Origin: Lachnospiraceae bacterium
GTDB lineage: Bacteria > Bacillota > Clostridia > Lachnospirales > Lachnospiraceae
Assembly (NCBI GenBank): GCA_015057455.1
Contig: SVEH01000002.1
Span: 1-64,000 of the forward strand
Direction of reading: 5' to 3'
DNA: 64,000 bases
Of the stretch, positions 41,769 through 50,133 are shown piece by piece. Under the pieces are notes generated by a model. It was given only the letters and a program-made list of their open reading frames with translations, was not told where the DNA came from and did not search any database. Positions within the stretch are counted from its first letter, which is position 1, and each line of letters begins with the position of its first letter. The position numbers and the translations under genes are program-made.

Positions 41769-43898
41769 ATGTTAAGGTCATTAATGTCAGGTGTTGCTGG
41801 TCTTAAAGCATACCAAACAAAGATGGATGTTATCGGTAATAACATCGCCAACGTAAACACAGTTGGGTTCAAATCAAGTAGTGTCAATTTTTCTGACATA
41901 TTTTACCAAACAACACAAAGCGCTTCATCAGCTAGTAATACAAGAGCTGGTACAAATGCGAAGCAAATAGGTTATGGTTCTTCAGTTGCAGGTATTGCTA
42001 CTACCACAGCAACACAAGGAGGAAGCCAAACAACAAATAGAGCATTAGATTTAATGATAAATGGAAATGCATTCTTTATCGTGCAAATGGATGGGCAAAA
42101 CTATTTTACAAAGAATGGTTCATTTGATATAGATGGATTAGGAAATCTAGCAAATGAAAGTGGTGGCTTAGTAATGGGCTGGGGCATCGACCAAGAAACA
42201 GGACAAATAGTACAAGATGCAGTATCACCAATAAAAGTATACTCACCAGAAAATCAAACAGCTAATCCAGATGCAACAACAGATGTATATTTCCAAGGAA
42301 ATATAGATAGTAAAGACCCTTCATTAGAAGAAGGAAAAATTATACAAATGGATTTCTATGATAACTTAGGAAATCAATATGCAGCAAAATTTAAAGTAAA
42401 ATCAGAAAATGCAGAAGATGATAACGAATATAAAGTAGAATTAGTAGATGTAATAGATGCTAATGAGCAATCAATATTCTTAGAGTCATATGTAAGTAAT
42501 GGTATAACAACATATTCACCAAAAGAAGATGTAGAAATAGAATTTGGTGGATATACATATAGACTTACAGATGTAGATAAAATGACAGGAGAAGTAACTC
42601 TTACATCATATGTTAAGGATGCAGAGGGAATTGAAACACCAACAGAAGGTGATGTTGTAATTCCAGCAGCTATTTCATATAGTCCAGATTTTAATCCTGG
42701 AACAAAAGAATATGATAATACATTATATAGATTAAATGGTAATAAATTTGAAATAATACCAGAGGAAGAAATACATCTATATGCAGTGGTAGATTCATAT
42801 GGTGAACTTTCAGTTAATAGTTCAATAGATCAAAGCAAGCACTGTGCATTTTTTAAGGCTGATAACGGAGATATGATCCCTATTACAGAAGGATTAGAAG
42901 CAATAGATACAACAATGGAGTTACATGATTTTAATGAGTCAAGTAATGAAATACCTTGTTATTATGATATGGATACAAAGACATTTAAGACTATACCAAA
43001 GGCAGATTGGGAGACAATGATTGATACTGCAACAGGTGATTTACAAGATAGTAAATTGACATATTCAGTGGAGTATAAAGATGCAGGTGGAGCTGTTATT
43101 AAAACATATGATAGTGCAATATATTTTAAAGATGGAGCAGATAACTTTAGAAAAGTTATAGCTAATGGATCTACAGATGAATGGGAAACTGGATTTACAG
43201 ATCCAGGTGTAAAGACAATAATAAGTGGTATAGCAGAGAAAACTGAGCAACAACAAGTAAATAAAGGTGCTGATATATTATTTAATGCATCAACTGGTAA
43301 GTTTGCAAGTGTATCAGGTTCAGCTTCAAGATATGACGAAAACGGTAATATGATTACTAACAATGTAATATTTAAAGTATATACATCAGATAGTAGACTA
43401 GAGACAAGTGCAAAAGATTTATTTGAAGAAATAACAGTAGACTTTTCATCATTATCAATGTTTGCAGATGGTGGAACATCAACAGTATCAGGTGTAAGAG
43501 GTAACTTAGAAACAGGACTTGGAGCAGGTTGGGCAACAGGAGTACTTACAGGAGTTTCAGTAGGAAGCGATGGTAGAATATACGGTGAATATGACAATGG
43601 AGTAAAGAAATTATTAGGCCAGATCGCTGTAACAAGTTTTGCTAACCCTACAGGACTAGAAGCTGTTGGTAATAGTTTATTTAAAACAACAGTAAACTCA
43701 GGAGACTTTGATGGTGTTGGAAGTGATATATATACACTTGGATTATCAATTACATCAGGTGCATTAGAGTCATCAAATGTTGACTTATCAAATGAATTTA
43801 CAAACATGATAACAACACAAAGAGGATTCGAAGCAAACTCAAAGATAATCACAACATCAGATACAATGTTAGAGACATTAATAAACTTAAAGAGATAG
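41769..43898 (+). CDS. flgE: FlgE, flagellar hook protein
   Basis: A 709-residue hook subunit. The N-terminal rod/hook helix motif (GNNIANVNTVGFKSSSVNFSDIFYQT, about 23-48), hook-type domains (PIKVYSPENQTANPDATTDVYFQGNID) and the C-terminal SNVDLSNEFTNMITTQRGFEANSKIITTSDTMLETLINLKR are all present. Typical FlgE is 260-550 residues; the excess is a variable middle region (about 215-540) expected on the hook surface. It is followed by a strong terminator and a long non-coding interval, so it ends the first flagellar transcription unit. Confidence 0.95.
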   Translation: MLRSLMSGVAGLKAYQTKMDVIGNNIANVNTVGFKSSSVNFSDIFYQTTQSASSASNTRAGTNAKQIGYGSSVAGIATTTATQGGSQTTNRALDLMINGNAFFIVQMDGQNYFTKNGSFDIDGLGNLANESGGLVMGWGIDQETGQIVQDAVSPIKVYSPENQTANPDATTDVYFQGNIDSKDPSLEEGKIIQMDFYDNLGNQYAAKFKVKSENAEDDNEYKVELVDVIDANEQSIFLESYVSNGITTYSPKEDVEIEFGGYTYRLTDVDKMTGEVTLTSYVKDAEGIETPTEGDVVIPAAISYSPDFNPGTKEYDNTLYRLNGNKFEIIPEEEIHLYAVVDSYGELSVNSSIDQSKHCAFFKADNGDMIPITEGLEAIDTTMELHDFNESSNEIPCYYDMDTKTFKTIPKADWETMIDTATGDLQDSKLTYSVEYKDAGGAVIKTYDSAIYFKDGADNFRKVIANGSTDEWETGFTDPGVKTIISGIAEKTEQQQVNKGADILFNASTGKFASVSGSASRYDENGNMITNNVIFKVYTSDSRLETSAKDLFEEITVDFSSLSMFADGGTSTVSGVRGNLETGLGAGWATGVLTGVSVGSDGRIYGEYDNGVKKLLGQIAVTSFANPTGLEAVGNSLFKTTVNSGDFDGVGSDIYTLGLSITSGALESSNVDLSNEFTNMITTQRGFEANSKIITTSDTMLETLINLKR

Positions 43899-43911
43899 AT
43901 TAGCTTCCTTT

Positions 43912-43945
43912 AAAAATCGGTGATACGCGGTATCACCGATTTTTT
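43912..43945 (+). terminator. Terminator after flgE
   Basis: A perfect 15-bp stem (43912-43926 with 43930-43944), GCG loop, ending in TTTTT. It breaks the flagellar cluster between flgE and flbD. Confidence 0.95.
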
Positions 43946-43960
43946 GATGATTTGGGTGTG

Positions 43961-43998
43961 CTGTTCTAGTGAAGTCTGGTGCAAGTTTTAGAATTGGC
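43961..43998 (+). repeat. Intergenic repeat unit, forward copy
   Basis: TTCTAGTGAAGTCTGGTGCA followed by AGTTTTAGAA matches the reverse complement of the units at 44568-44641 and the boxes at 29776-29813. A second partial match (TTAGGAT...TTCTAGGG) follows at 44011-44030. Confidence 0.7.
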
Positions 43999-44041
43999 TC
44001 CGCGAATACTTTAGGATACTGTTCTAGGGCCAGAATTTGTA

Positions 44042-44180
44042 ATAACATTATATATTTTTCTCACCACTTGCGTTCCGTAGCAAAGCGTAATGGACACTAG
44101 GTTTATTCTTCGCATATTTAATATGCTCGAATTCACCAAGTGCCAACGGTTTGCTAACCCCGAAAAATATACAATGTTAT
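44042..44180 (+). repeat. Structured intergenic element, copy A
   Basis: The arms 44042-44060 and 44162-44180 are 19 nt each and pair at 18 positions, enclosing 101 nt. Inside are a CATAT...ATATG hairpin and the core CACTAG..TTTATTCTTCG...CTCGAATTCACCAAG. The reverse strand of copy B has the same core with changed flanking pairs. The arm sequences of A and B differ while each pairs with its own partner, which suggests the fold is maintained. It is not a known element to me. Confidence 0.65.
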
Positions 44181-44181
44181 C

Positions 44182-44394
44182 CCAAATTCCTTGTTTAATA
44201 AAAGTTTGTACTTTGTAGAAAGTAAAAATTATTAAATTTTAGGAGAAGACATTAATTATGATTGATAGAAGTTATAATTTGTAATGAGTGTATAGTAAAG
44301 AATAGAGCAATAATTATAATGTAAAAATATATAGTGATACTATGATACAGAGAAAAACATAGAAGGAAAATAAAAGTAAAGTCTTCAGTAAACA
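44182..44394. other. Spacer between elements A and B
   Basis: AT-rich, with no credible gene. A TATAAT at 44315-44320 has no good -35. An 8-codon frame near 44259 with a purine-rich leader is too short to call. A reverse-strand open frame (44252-44458) overlaps element B and has a low-complexity hydrophobic translation, so I do not call it. Confidence 0.5.
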
Positions 44395-44548
44395 GCAAAA
44401 AGAGGAATAATATTATAATCATAAATGGTGTCTGCGCATCTCGGCCCTTGATGAACACGAGTCAAAGACGAAGTGTGAATCTAGTGCCGTTAGTTGCAAA
44501 GTCAAGCGAAAGCGTCCATGTTGATTATAATATTATTCCTCTTTTTGC
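44395..44548 (-). repeat. Structured intergenic element, copy B (inverted relative to A)
   Basis: The arms 44395-44421 and 44522-44548 are a perfect 27-bp inverted repeat enclosing 100 nt. The reverse strand of the enclosed segment contains GGCACTAGATTCACACTTCG and CTCGTGTTCATCAAGG, aligned with copy A. The apical hairpin is much shorter (TC-AAA-GA between CGAG and CGAAG). A 27-bp perfect stem near a terminator is far beyond chance in AT-rich DNA. Confidence 0.75.
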
Positions 44549-44550
44549 GT

Positions 44551-44645
44551 CCCTAGAATAAACCCACCTAAAGATTGCACCAAACTTCACTAGAATCCAT
44601 CCCATCTAAAGATTGCACCAAACTACCCTAGAATCCCACCCTAGA
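44551..44645 (-). repeat. Tandem intergenic repeat units, reverse orientation
   Basis: Two direct units of about 38 bp (44568-44605, 44606-44641) share CTAAAGATTGCACCAAACT and CTAGAATCC, preceded by CCCTAGAATAAACCCAC. They are inverted with respect to 43961-43998, so elements A and B are bracketed by this family. Confidence 0.75.
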
Positions 44646-44729
44646 AATAAAAAAACACCCTAATGTAAATTAATGGAAATAACGAAATATAAAGTGAATA
44701 ATAAACTTTTTGAGAAATGAGGAATAAAA

Positions 44730-44939
44730 TTGATTGAATTAACAAAGTTTAATGACCAAAAAATTGTTTTAAATTGTGATTTAATAGAGATTATAGAAGA
44801 AACACCAGATACAGTAGTGACTTTGATAAATGGTAAAAAATTAATAGTAAAAGAAGATAAATTAGAAATAATAGATAAAACAATAGAGTATAGAAATAAG
44901 GCATTTGCCAATCCTATACGTCCACTGGTGGAGAATTAG
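44730..44939 (+). CDS. swrD: FlbD/SwrD, small flagellar-motility protein
   Basis: A 69-residue FlbD-family protein with the conserved IELTKFN...VLNCDLIEIIEETPDTVVTLINGKKLIVKE block. In Bacillus SwrD raises motor torque for swarming; the biochemical action is unknown. It starts at TTG 44730, 7 nt after GAGG, giving the family's M-I-E-L-T N-terminus. First gene after the long non-coding gap and just ahead of motA-motB, matching a stator-linked role. Confidence 0.9.
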   Translation: MIELTKFNDQKIVLNCDLIEIIEETPDTVVTLINGKKLIVKEDKLEIIDKTIEYRNKAFANPIRPLVEN

Positions 44940-45095
44940 GTAAAAGCAGAAAATAAGAAAAAGTGGAATAAAAAATGTAGAATAAGGAAATGTAAGATGA
45001 TAACAAGACGGTATATGACAAAATGATACAAAGATTGAGATACTGTAAAAAGGTTAATATGTAAAAAGTAAAAATAAAAAGAGTAGGTGAAATGT

Positions 45096-45890
45096 ATGGA
45101 TTTAGCAACTCTAGTCGGAATAGTTATGTGTTTGATACTTGTAGTATTTGGTATCGTATTTGATGATGGAGCAGTTGTAATGGCAAACCTTGGATCATTT
45201 TTGGATGCCCCTTCAGCCATAATAACATTTGGTGGAACAATATGTTGTTTGCTTACAATGTGCATGAGTTTTGGTGATATAGGAAAGAAACTTGGCAGTA
45301 TAAAAATAACAATGAGAAAAGATGAAAGTAACATTCTTGAGGCTATTGATGAATTAATAAAACTTTCTAATATAGCAAGAAAAGAAGGATTACTTGCATT
45401 AGAAGAATCAGCCAATAGCATGGAAGATGCATTTATAAAGAAAGGTCTTATGTTAGTTGTTGATGGTACAGAACCGGAGCTTGTTACAAGCATAATGGAG
45501 TCAGAGCTAAATTGTATAGAATCGAGACATAAGAATTCTATTTCATTTTGGGAGAATATGGCTTCCATGGGACCTGCATGGGGAATGATTGGTACTCTAA
45601 TTGGTCTGGTAAACATGCTTAAAGCTTTAGATGATCCAAGTGCCATTGGTCCAGCCATGGCCGTAGCCTTAATAACAACCTTATATGGTTCATTATTGGC
45701 TAACTGGATTGCAACTCCTATAGCAACTAAACTAAAAGCTAAAAACGCTGAAGAAGTAATGAAAAAAGAAATATTAGTAGAAGGTATTCTATCTATTCAA
45801 GCTGGTGAAAACCCAAGAGTTATTGAAGAAAAATTAAAGACATTTATAGCACCAGCAGAGAGAGAAAAGATGGGTGAAAGTGAACGATAA
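45096..45890 (+). CDS. motA: MotA, flagellar stator proton-channel subunit
   Basis: A 264-residue stator protein with four membrane helices (two near the N-terminus, two around 145-205) and a cytoplasmic loop that contacts FliG. It contains the conserved PAWGMIGTLIGLVNML and the Pro-rich FLDAPSAIITFGGT segments. With MotB it forms the ion channel that drives rotation. I choose ATG 45096 after GTAGGTG, giving MDLATLVGIV as in homologues, over the in-frame GTG at 45087. Confidence 0.95.
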   Translation: MDLATLVGIVMCLILVVFGIVFDDGAVVMANLGSFLDAPSAIITFGGTICCLLTMCMSFGDIGKKLGSIKITMRKDESNILEAIDELIKLSNIARKEGLLALEESANSMEDAFIKKGLMLVVDGTEPELVTSIMESELNCIESRHKNSISFWENMASMGPAWGMIGTLIGLVNMLKALDDPSAIGPAMAVALITTLYGSLLANWIATPIATKLKAKNAEEVMKKEILVEGILSIQAGENPRVIEEKLKTFIAPAEREKMGESER

Positions 45891-45921
45891 ATAAATCTAT
45901 GAGTAGAAAGCAGGTGAGGAT

Positions 45922-46758
45922 ATGGCTAAAAAGAAAGAAGAAGAAGTACCAGCAGGGTCTCCTGCCTGGATGGCCACCTTTAGTGACTTAATGAACTTAT
46001 TATTATGCTTCTTCGTATTACTTTTCTCCATGTCATCAACAGATGCTCAAAAATATGCTGATGTTGCGGCTTCACTTAGTGAAAGTTTTAATAATACAAT
46101 AAGTATATTTGAGAATCAAAAACAAGATTCAGTAGTTGATTTAGAAGCATTTCCAAAGAATGTTCAACAAGTAAATAATTTTGAAGAATATGAAGAAGAT
46201 ACATCAGAGCAAGATTCGAAGCGTCAAAATTCAGATACTGAGAGTCAAAATGCTAGTGAAATTGCAAAAGAGTTAAACGAAGCGGCAGCAACTGAACTGT
46301 ATGAAGGTGTATCTGAGTATATAGAAAAAGGTCAGATAGAAAATAAAGTAGATTTAGCTATGGATAAAAACTTTTTCTATGTAAAGTTATCTATAAGTGG
46401 TTCGTTGTTGTTTAGTTCAGGACATGCAGAGATAAAAGAAGAATCAAAAGTATTGTTGGATAGAATTGGTACTATATTGAAAAACTATCAAGGCAACTTG
46501 ATAAAAATTGAAGGACATACAGATAATGTGCCAATTACCAAGAGTAAAGAATATACTGACAATATGGAATTGTCCTATGCAAGAGCATATGAAGTGTGGA
46601 AATATATGGTAAATGAAAAAAAATTAGAGCCAAAAAGGTTAGAAGCATCTGGTCGTAGTGAATATGATCCAGTTGCAGATAATAGCACTTCAAAAGGTAG
46701 AGCTGTTAATAGAAGAGTTGAATTTAAAATTTATACAGATCTTGTGAAGGATATGTAA
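45922..46758 (+). CDS. motB: MotB, flagellar stator subunit with peptidoglycan-binding domain
   Basis: A 278-residue protein with one membrane helix (about 19-40) containing the proton-carrying Asp D22 in FSDLMNLLLCFF, an acidic linker (about 80-120) and an OmpA-like C-terminal domain (IEGHTDNVPI near residue 196, LSYARAYEVW, GRAVNRRVEF) that anchors the stator to the wall. It lies 31 bp after motA. Confidence 0.96.
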   Translation: MAKKKEEEVPAGSPAWMATFSDLMNLLLCFFVLLFSMSSTDAQKYADVAASLSESFNNTISIFENQKQDSVVDLEAFPKNVQQVNNFEEYEEDTSEQDSKRQNSDTESQNASEIAKELNEAAATELYEGVSEYIEKGQIENKVDLAMDKNFFYVKLSISGSLLFSSGHAEIKEESKVLLDRIGTILKNYQGNLIKIEGHTDNVPITKSKEYTDNMELSYARAYEVWKYMVNEKKLEPKRLEASGRSEYDPVADNSTSKGRAVNRRVEFKIYTDLVKDM

Positions 46759-46802
46759 TAAAGTGCATATAGTTGAAAAATATTTAATTGGAGGCGTTTT
46801 AA

Positions 46803-47312
46803 ATGAAAAAAAATATGCTTGCGGTATTTATAATGGCGTTAGTAATTGCTAATTTAGTTATATCTTCAATTACATTAATGGTAATAACACCATCATTGAA
46901 AAATACAAATGAATTTGTAACAAAAGTTGCTGCAGCAATAGAATTAGAAGAATTAGAGAAAAAACAAGAAGTTAGTTTAGAAGATATGGAAACATATACA
47001 TTAAAGAAATCATCTGAAAGTGTTATTATTAACCTTAAAAACTATGAAGATGGTAATTCATATGTTGTAATTAAGGGTATTTCACTTACTCTTAATACTC
47101 AAGCAGCAGATTATGGTAAAGTTAAGAAATTAATAGATAAAAATATCGATATGGTAACAGATGAAATCGATACAATTTATGCAAAATATTCAAAAGATGA
47201 AGCAAAAGAAAGAAAATCTAAGATAAAAACAGAGATTTTAGATTCTTTAGCAGAAATGTTTGAAACAGAAACTATAGTAGATATTTCATTTGGTAGTATT
47301 ACTTATCAATAA
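46803..47312 (+). CDS. fliL: FliL, flagellar stator-associated membrane protein
   Basis: A 169-residue protein with an N-terminal membrane helix (about 5-29) and an extracytoplasmic FliL domain (about 60-169). FliL forms rings around the stators and supports motor function under load. The family is poorly conserved; position between motB and fliM and the C-terminal DISFGSITYQ (like the F..F.IQ end of FliL) support the call. A strong terminator follows. Confidence 0.85.
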   Translation: MKKNMLAVFIMALVIANLVISSITLMVITPSLKNTNEFVTKVAAAIELEELEKKQEVSLEDMETYTLKKSSESVIINLKNYEDGNSYVVIKGISLTLNTQAADYGKVKKLIDKNIDMVTDEIDTIYAKYSKDEAKERKSKIKTEILDSLAEMFETETIVDISFGSITYQ

Positions 47313-47320
47313 ATTATTAC

Positions 47321-47358
47321 AAAAAATGTAAAAAACTTTTTGTTTTTTACATTTTTTT
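47321..47358 (+). terminator. Terminator after fliL
   Basis: A 16-bp A/T-rich perfect stem (47321-47336 with 47342-47357) followed by more T residues. It splits the stator genes from the fliM group. Confidence 0.85.
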
Positions 47359-47360
47359 GT

Positions 47361-47388
47361 TTGTTTTTTTGTAAAAATATGGTATTAT
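47361..47388 (+). promoter_or_regulatory. Possible promoter of the fliM-fliA unit
   Basis: TTGTTT (47361-47366), 16 bp, TATTAT (47383-47388) with a TG extended -10. Moderate match; a TATAAT at 47388-47393 overlaps. It lies directly after the fliL terminator and 125 bp before fliM. Confidence 0.4.
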
Positions 47389-47512
47389 ATAATAAATGAC
47401 TAATTATAGGCTTTTTAGGTCTAAAGTTCTATTATAGAATATGACGAACAATATATGTGAGGGAAAAGTTTAAGTAATGATAAGAGAATCCCACTTGCGT
47501 GGAGGTGAATTT

Positions 47513-48496
47513 ATGGGTGATGTCTTATCCCAAAGTGAGATTGATTCGTTACTGAACGCTATTAGTAGTGGTGATTTGGCAGCAGAGGATATAGGGGCAG
47601 ATAAGAAAGAACAGAAGATAGAAAGCTATGATTTTGCACGACCTTCTAAGTTTTCTAAAGATCATTTAAGAACTTTAGAGATTATATATGAGGAGTATGC
47701 AAGAATCTTATCAACAAAGCTACCGATATATCTTAGAAAGAATGTACAAGTTGAAGTGCTTGGAGCAGAGGCAGTAACATTCTCTGAGTTCTTGGTATCA
47801 TCGTCATATCATACGGTGTTTGGGATAATGAATTTTGACCCTTTGCCAGGTAATACTATATTACTTATGAGCTCAGAACTTGCATATGCAATCTTAGAGA
47901 GATTATTAGGTGGTAGTGGAAAACCTATTAAGAAAACAAGAGATTTTTCCGATATTGAATTATCTGTTGTAGAGAAGATATTTCATTTATGTATAGAGAA
48001 TATGGCTGAGACATGGGCGAATGTGGTGGATTTTGAAGCCACAATTGAAAGAGTTGAAACTAATAGTCAATTTATTCAGATGTATCAGCCTAATGAAATG
48101 ACTGCACTTGTGTCGATGAATGTAGCGATGGGTGATGTAACAGGAAGAATGATTATGTGTATACCATATACATGTGTTGAACCAATTATGGATAAGCTTA
48201 ACACTAAGTATTGGTATTCTGTAGGACAAGCAGAGGATAGTATCGAATATCAAGAGAATATTAAAAGCACTCTTAATACAGCGCATATACCTGTTAAAGT
48301 CATTATGGGGAATAGTGTAATTTCTGTAAATGAATTCAGAAATTTACAGAGAGGAGATATAATAAAACTTAATACGAGGGTTGATGATGAACTTGATGTA
48401 ATAGTTGGTAATTTAAAAAAGTTCACTGCGATTCCAGGAGCATCGCATGATGCTTATGCGGTTCGTATAAAATCAATAATAAGAGAGGAGCAATAG
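47513..48496 (+). CDS. fliM: FliM, flagellar motor switch protein
   Basis: A 327-residue C-ring protein. The N-terminal LSQSEIDSLLNAI peptide binds phospho-CheY, the CheC-like middle domain follows (about 45-230), and the C-terminal SpoA domain (about 240-325) binds FliY/FliN. Start ATG 47513 lies 7 nt after GGAGGTGAA; the frame is open from 47477 without a site. It is 1 bp from fliY, so the two are probably coupled. Confidence 0.96.
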   Translation: MGDVLSQSEIDSLLNAISSGDLAAEDIGADKKEQKIESYDFARPSKFSKDHLRTLEIIYEEYARILSTKLPIYLRKNVQVEVLGAEAVTFSEFLVSSSYHTVFGIMNFDPLPGNTILLMSSELAYAILERLLGGSGKPIKKTRDFSDIELSVVEKIFHLCIENMAETWANVVDFEATIERVETNSQFIQMYQPNEMTALVSMNVAMGDVTGRMIMCIPYTCVEPIMDKLNTKYWYSVGQAEDSIEYQENIKSTLNTAHIPVKVIMGNSVISVNEFRNLQRGDIIKLNTRVDDELDVIVGNLKKFTAIPGASHDAYAVRIKSIIREEQ

Positions 48497-48497
48497 T

Positions 48498-49751
48498 ATG
48501 GATAGTACTAGCGAATTGGTTCTTTCAGAAATTGAGAAGGATGCCGTAGGCGAAATAGCCAATATGTGTATGGGATCTGCAGCTACTGCCTTATCAACCA
48601 TATTAGGTAGAACTGTAGCAATTACAACCCCTGAAGTTACAAATAGTGATTGGAAAACAATATGTGGCGAGGAGGATGCACCTAAGTATGTATGTGTAAA
48701 AGTTGCATACTCAGAAGGAATATCAGGTAGTAACGTATTACTTCTTAGTGAAAAGGATGCACTTAGTATTGCCAATATTATGATAGGTATGGATAGTACA
48801 GAGCTTACAGAACTTGAGCTTAGTGCTATGGGAGAGATTACTAATCAGATGATTGGTGCATCGACAACAACTCTATCAAACATTCTTAATAGAATGGTTG
48901 ATATTAGTCCACCAGAGATTAATATCATAGATAGTAATAATGTTGATGATGTATTTAAATTTGATGAATTCCTTAATGGTGGATTTATTCAAATTAAATT
49001 TAGATTGGTAATCGATGGATTAATTGATAGTTTTATGTTGCAAGTCTTTCCCAGTTCCTTTGTTGAGGTCTTTCTTAGCACAGTAGATCTCTCATATGGT
49101 AGTGAAGAATTGTCAACTGAAGACGATATAAACAATGACAGCAATGATGCGACTGCGGATAATGCTGAAGGAGCACCAGCAGCAAGTGCTACTGGAGATG
49201 GTGCTCAACCAGTTGCACCAGCACAGCCACAGGCAGGAGCACCTCCTGCACAAACTGGGCAACCAGCACCTGCTCCTACAGGACAGGCCGCACCAGTTCC
49301 AGAAGGTCAGATGCCAGGAATGCCACCTAATATGATGCCGATGGTTGATCCAAATATGATGGCAAGTATGATGGGAGCTGGTATGCCATATATGTATATG
49401 CCAAATATGGTAATGCCACAACAGATGCCAGGATTTGGTGGTGTGCAAAATAATGTTAATGTTCAGTCAGCACAGTTTAATTCATTTGCCAACACTGGAA
49501 GTGATGGTAACTCTGATATTGAGAACATCGATTTAATTATGGATGTTCCGTTGGAAGTCACTGTAGAGCTAGGCAGAACAAATAAAAGCATTAGCGAAAT
49601 TCTTGAGTTTAAGCCAGGAACAATTGTTGAACTTAATAAAGTTGCTGGAGATCCAATTGACATATTAGTTAATGGTAAGCTAGTAGCTATAGGTGAGGTA
49701 GTTGTTATAGACGAAAACTTTGGAATTAGAATTGTAGATATTATAAAATAA
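48498..49751 (+). CDS. fliY: FliY, switch protein with CheC-type phosphatase and FliN domains
   Basis: A 417-residue protein. Two CheC-type phosphatase helices are intact (E..N in DAVGEIANMCMGSAATALS and in MGEITNQMIGASTTTLS). A low-complexity linker (about 205-325) goes from Ala/Pro/Gln-rich to unusually Met/Pro-rich (MPGMPPNMMPMVDPNMM). A C-terminal FliN SpoA domain follows (about 345-417). FliY both builds the C-ring and dephosphorylates CheY-P at the motor. It replaces a stand-alone fliN. Confidence 0.94.
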   Translation: MDSTSELVLSEIEKDAVGEIANMCMGSAATALSTILGRTVAITTPEVTNSDWKTICGEEDAPKYVCVKVAYSEGISGSNVLLLSEKDALSIANIMIGMDSTELTELELSAMGEITNQMIGASTTTLSNILNRMVDISPPEINIIDSNNVDDVFKFDEFLNGGFIQIKFRLVIDGLIDSFMLQVFPSSFVEVFLSTVDLSYGSEELSTEDDINNDSNDATADNAEGAPAASATGDGAQPVAPAQPQAGAPPAQTGQPAPAPTGQAAPVPEGQMPGMPPNMMPMVDPNMMASMMGAGMPYMYMPNMVMPQQMPGFGGVQNNVNVQSAQFNSFANTGSDGNSDIENIDLIMDVPLEVTVELGRTNKSISEILEFKPGTIVELNKVAGDPIDILVNGKLVAIGEVVVIDENFGIRIVDIIK

Positions 49752-49769
49752 CATTAAGGAGAATCAAAA

Positions 49770-50132
49770 ATGGGAAAAAATATTTTGATATGCGATGACG
49801 CAGCGTTTATGAGAATGATGATTAAGGATATCTTAACAAAGGATGGTTATCAAGTTGTTGGAGAAGCAGCTAATGGAGCAGAAGGTGTTGAAAAATACAG
49901 CCAATTAAAACCAGACCTAGTAATGATGGATATTACAATGCCTGAGATGAATGGAATAGATGCGCTTAAGAAGATTAAAGAAGGAGATGCTTCTGCTAAT
50001 GTTATTATGTGTTCTGCAATGGGACAACAAGCAATGGTAATTGAATCTATTCAATCAGGAGCAAAAGACTTTATCGTAAAACCATTCCAAGCAGAAAGGG
50101 TACTAGAAGCAGTTAAGAAAGCTATTGGATAG
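49770..50132 (+). CDS. cheY: CheY, chemotaxis response regulator
   Basis: A 120-residue single receiver domain. Acidic pocket D9-D10, phosphorylation site D54 (VMMDITMPEMNG), conserved Ser in MCSAMGQQ and Lys in FIVKPF are present. CheA phosphorylates it, and CheY-P binds FliM. Position between fliY and fliO is conserved in Firmicutes. Confidence 0.96.
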   Translation: MGKNILICDDAAFMRMMIKDILTKDGYQVVGEAANGAEGVEKYSQLKPDLVMMDITMPEMNGIDALKKIKEGDASANVIMCSAMGQQAMVIESIQSGAKDFIVKPFQAERVLEAVKKAIG

Positions 50133-50133
50133 A

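Noticed and set aside
42962-43852. 296-codon open frame on the reverse strand inside flgE
   Set aside because: It is antisense to a clearly conserved hook gene, has no ribosome binding site and a Ser/Pro/Ile-rich translation typical of mirrored frames.
44252-44458. Possible small hydrophobic gene on the reverse strand in the flgE-swrD gap
   Set aside because: It overlaps the arm and core of element B, has an AT-driven Ile/Phe composition and no ribosome binding site.
44042-44548. Insertion sequence or retron at the hairpin elements
   Set aside because: No transposase or reverse transcriptase frame lies in or near them, and target-site duplications were not evident. A non-autonomous element remains possible and is reported as a finding.
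44936-45658. 240-codon reverse frame across motA
   Set aside because: Antisense to motA; low-complexity C-terminus and no promoter or ribosome binding site.
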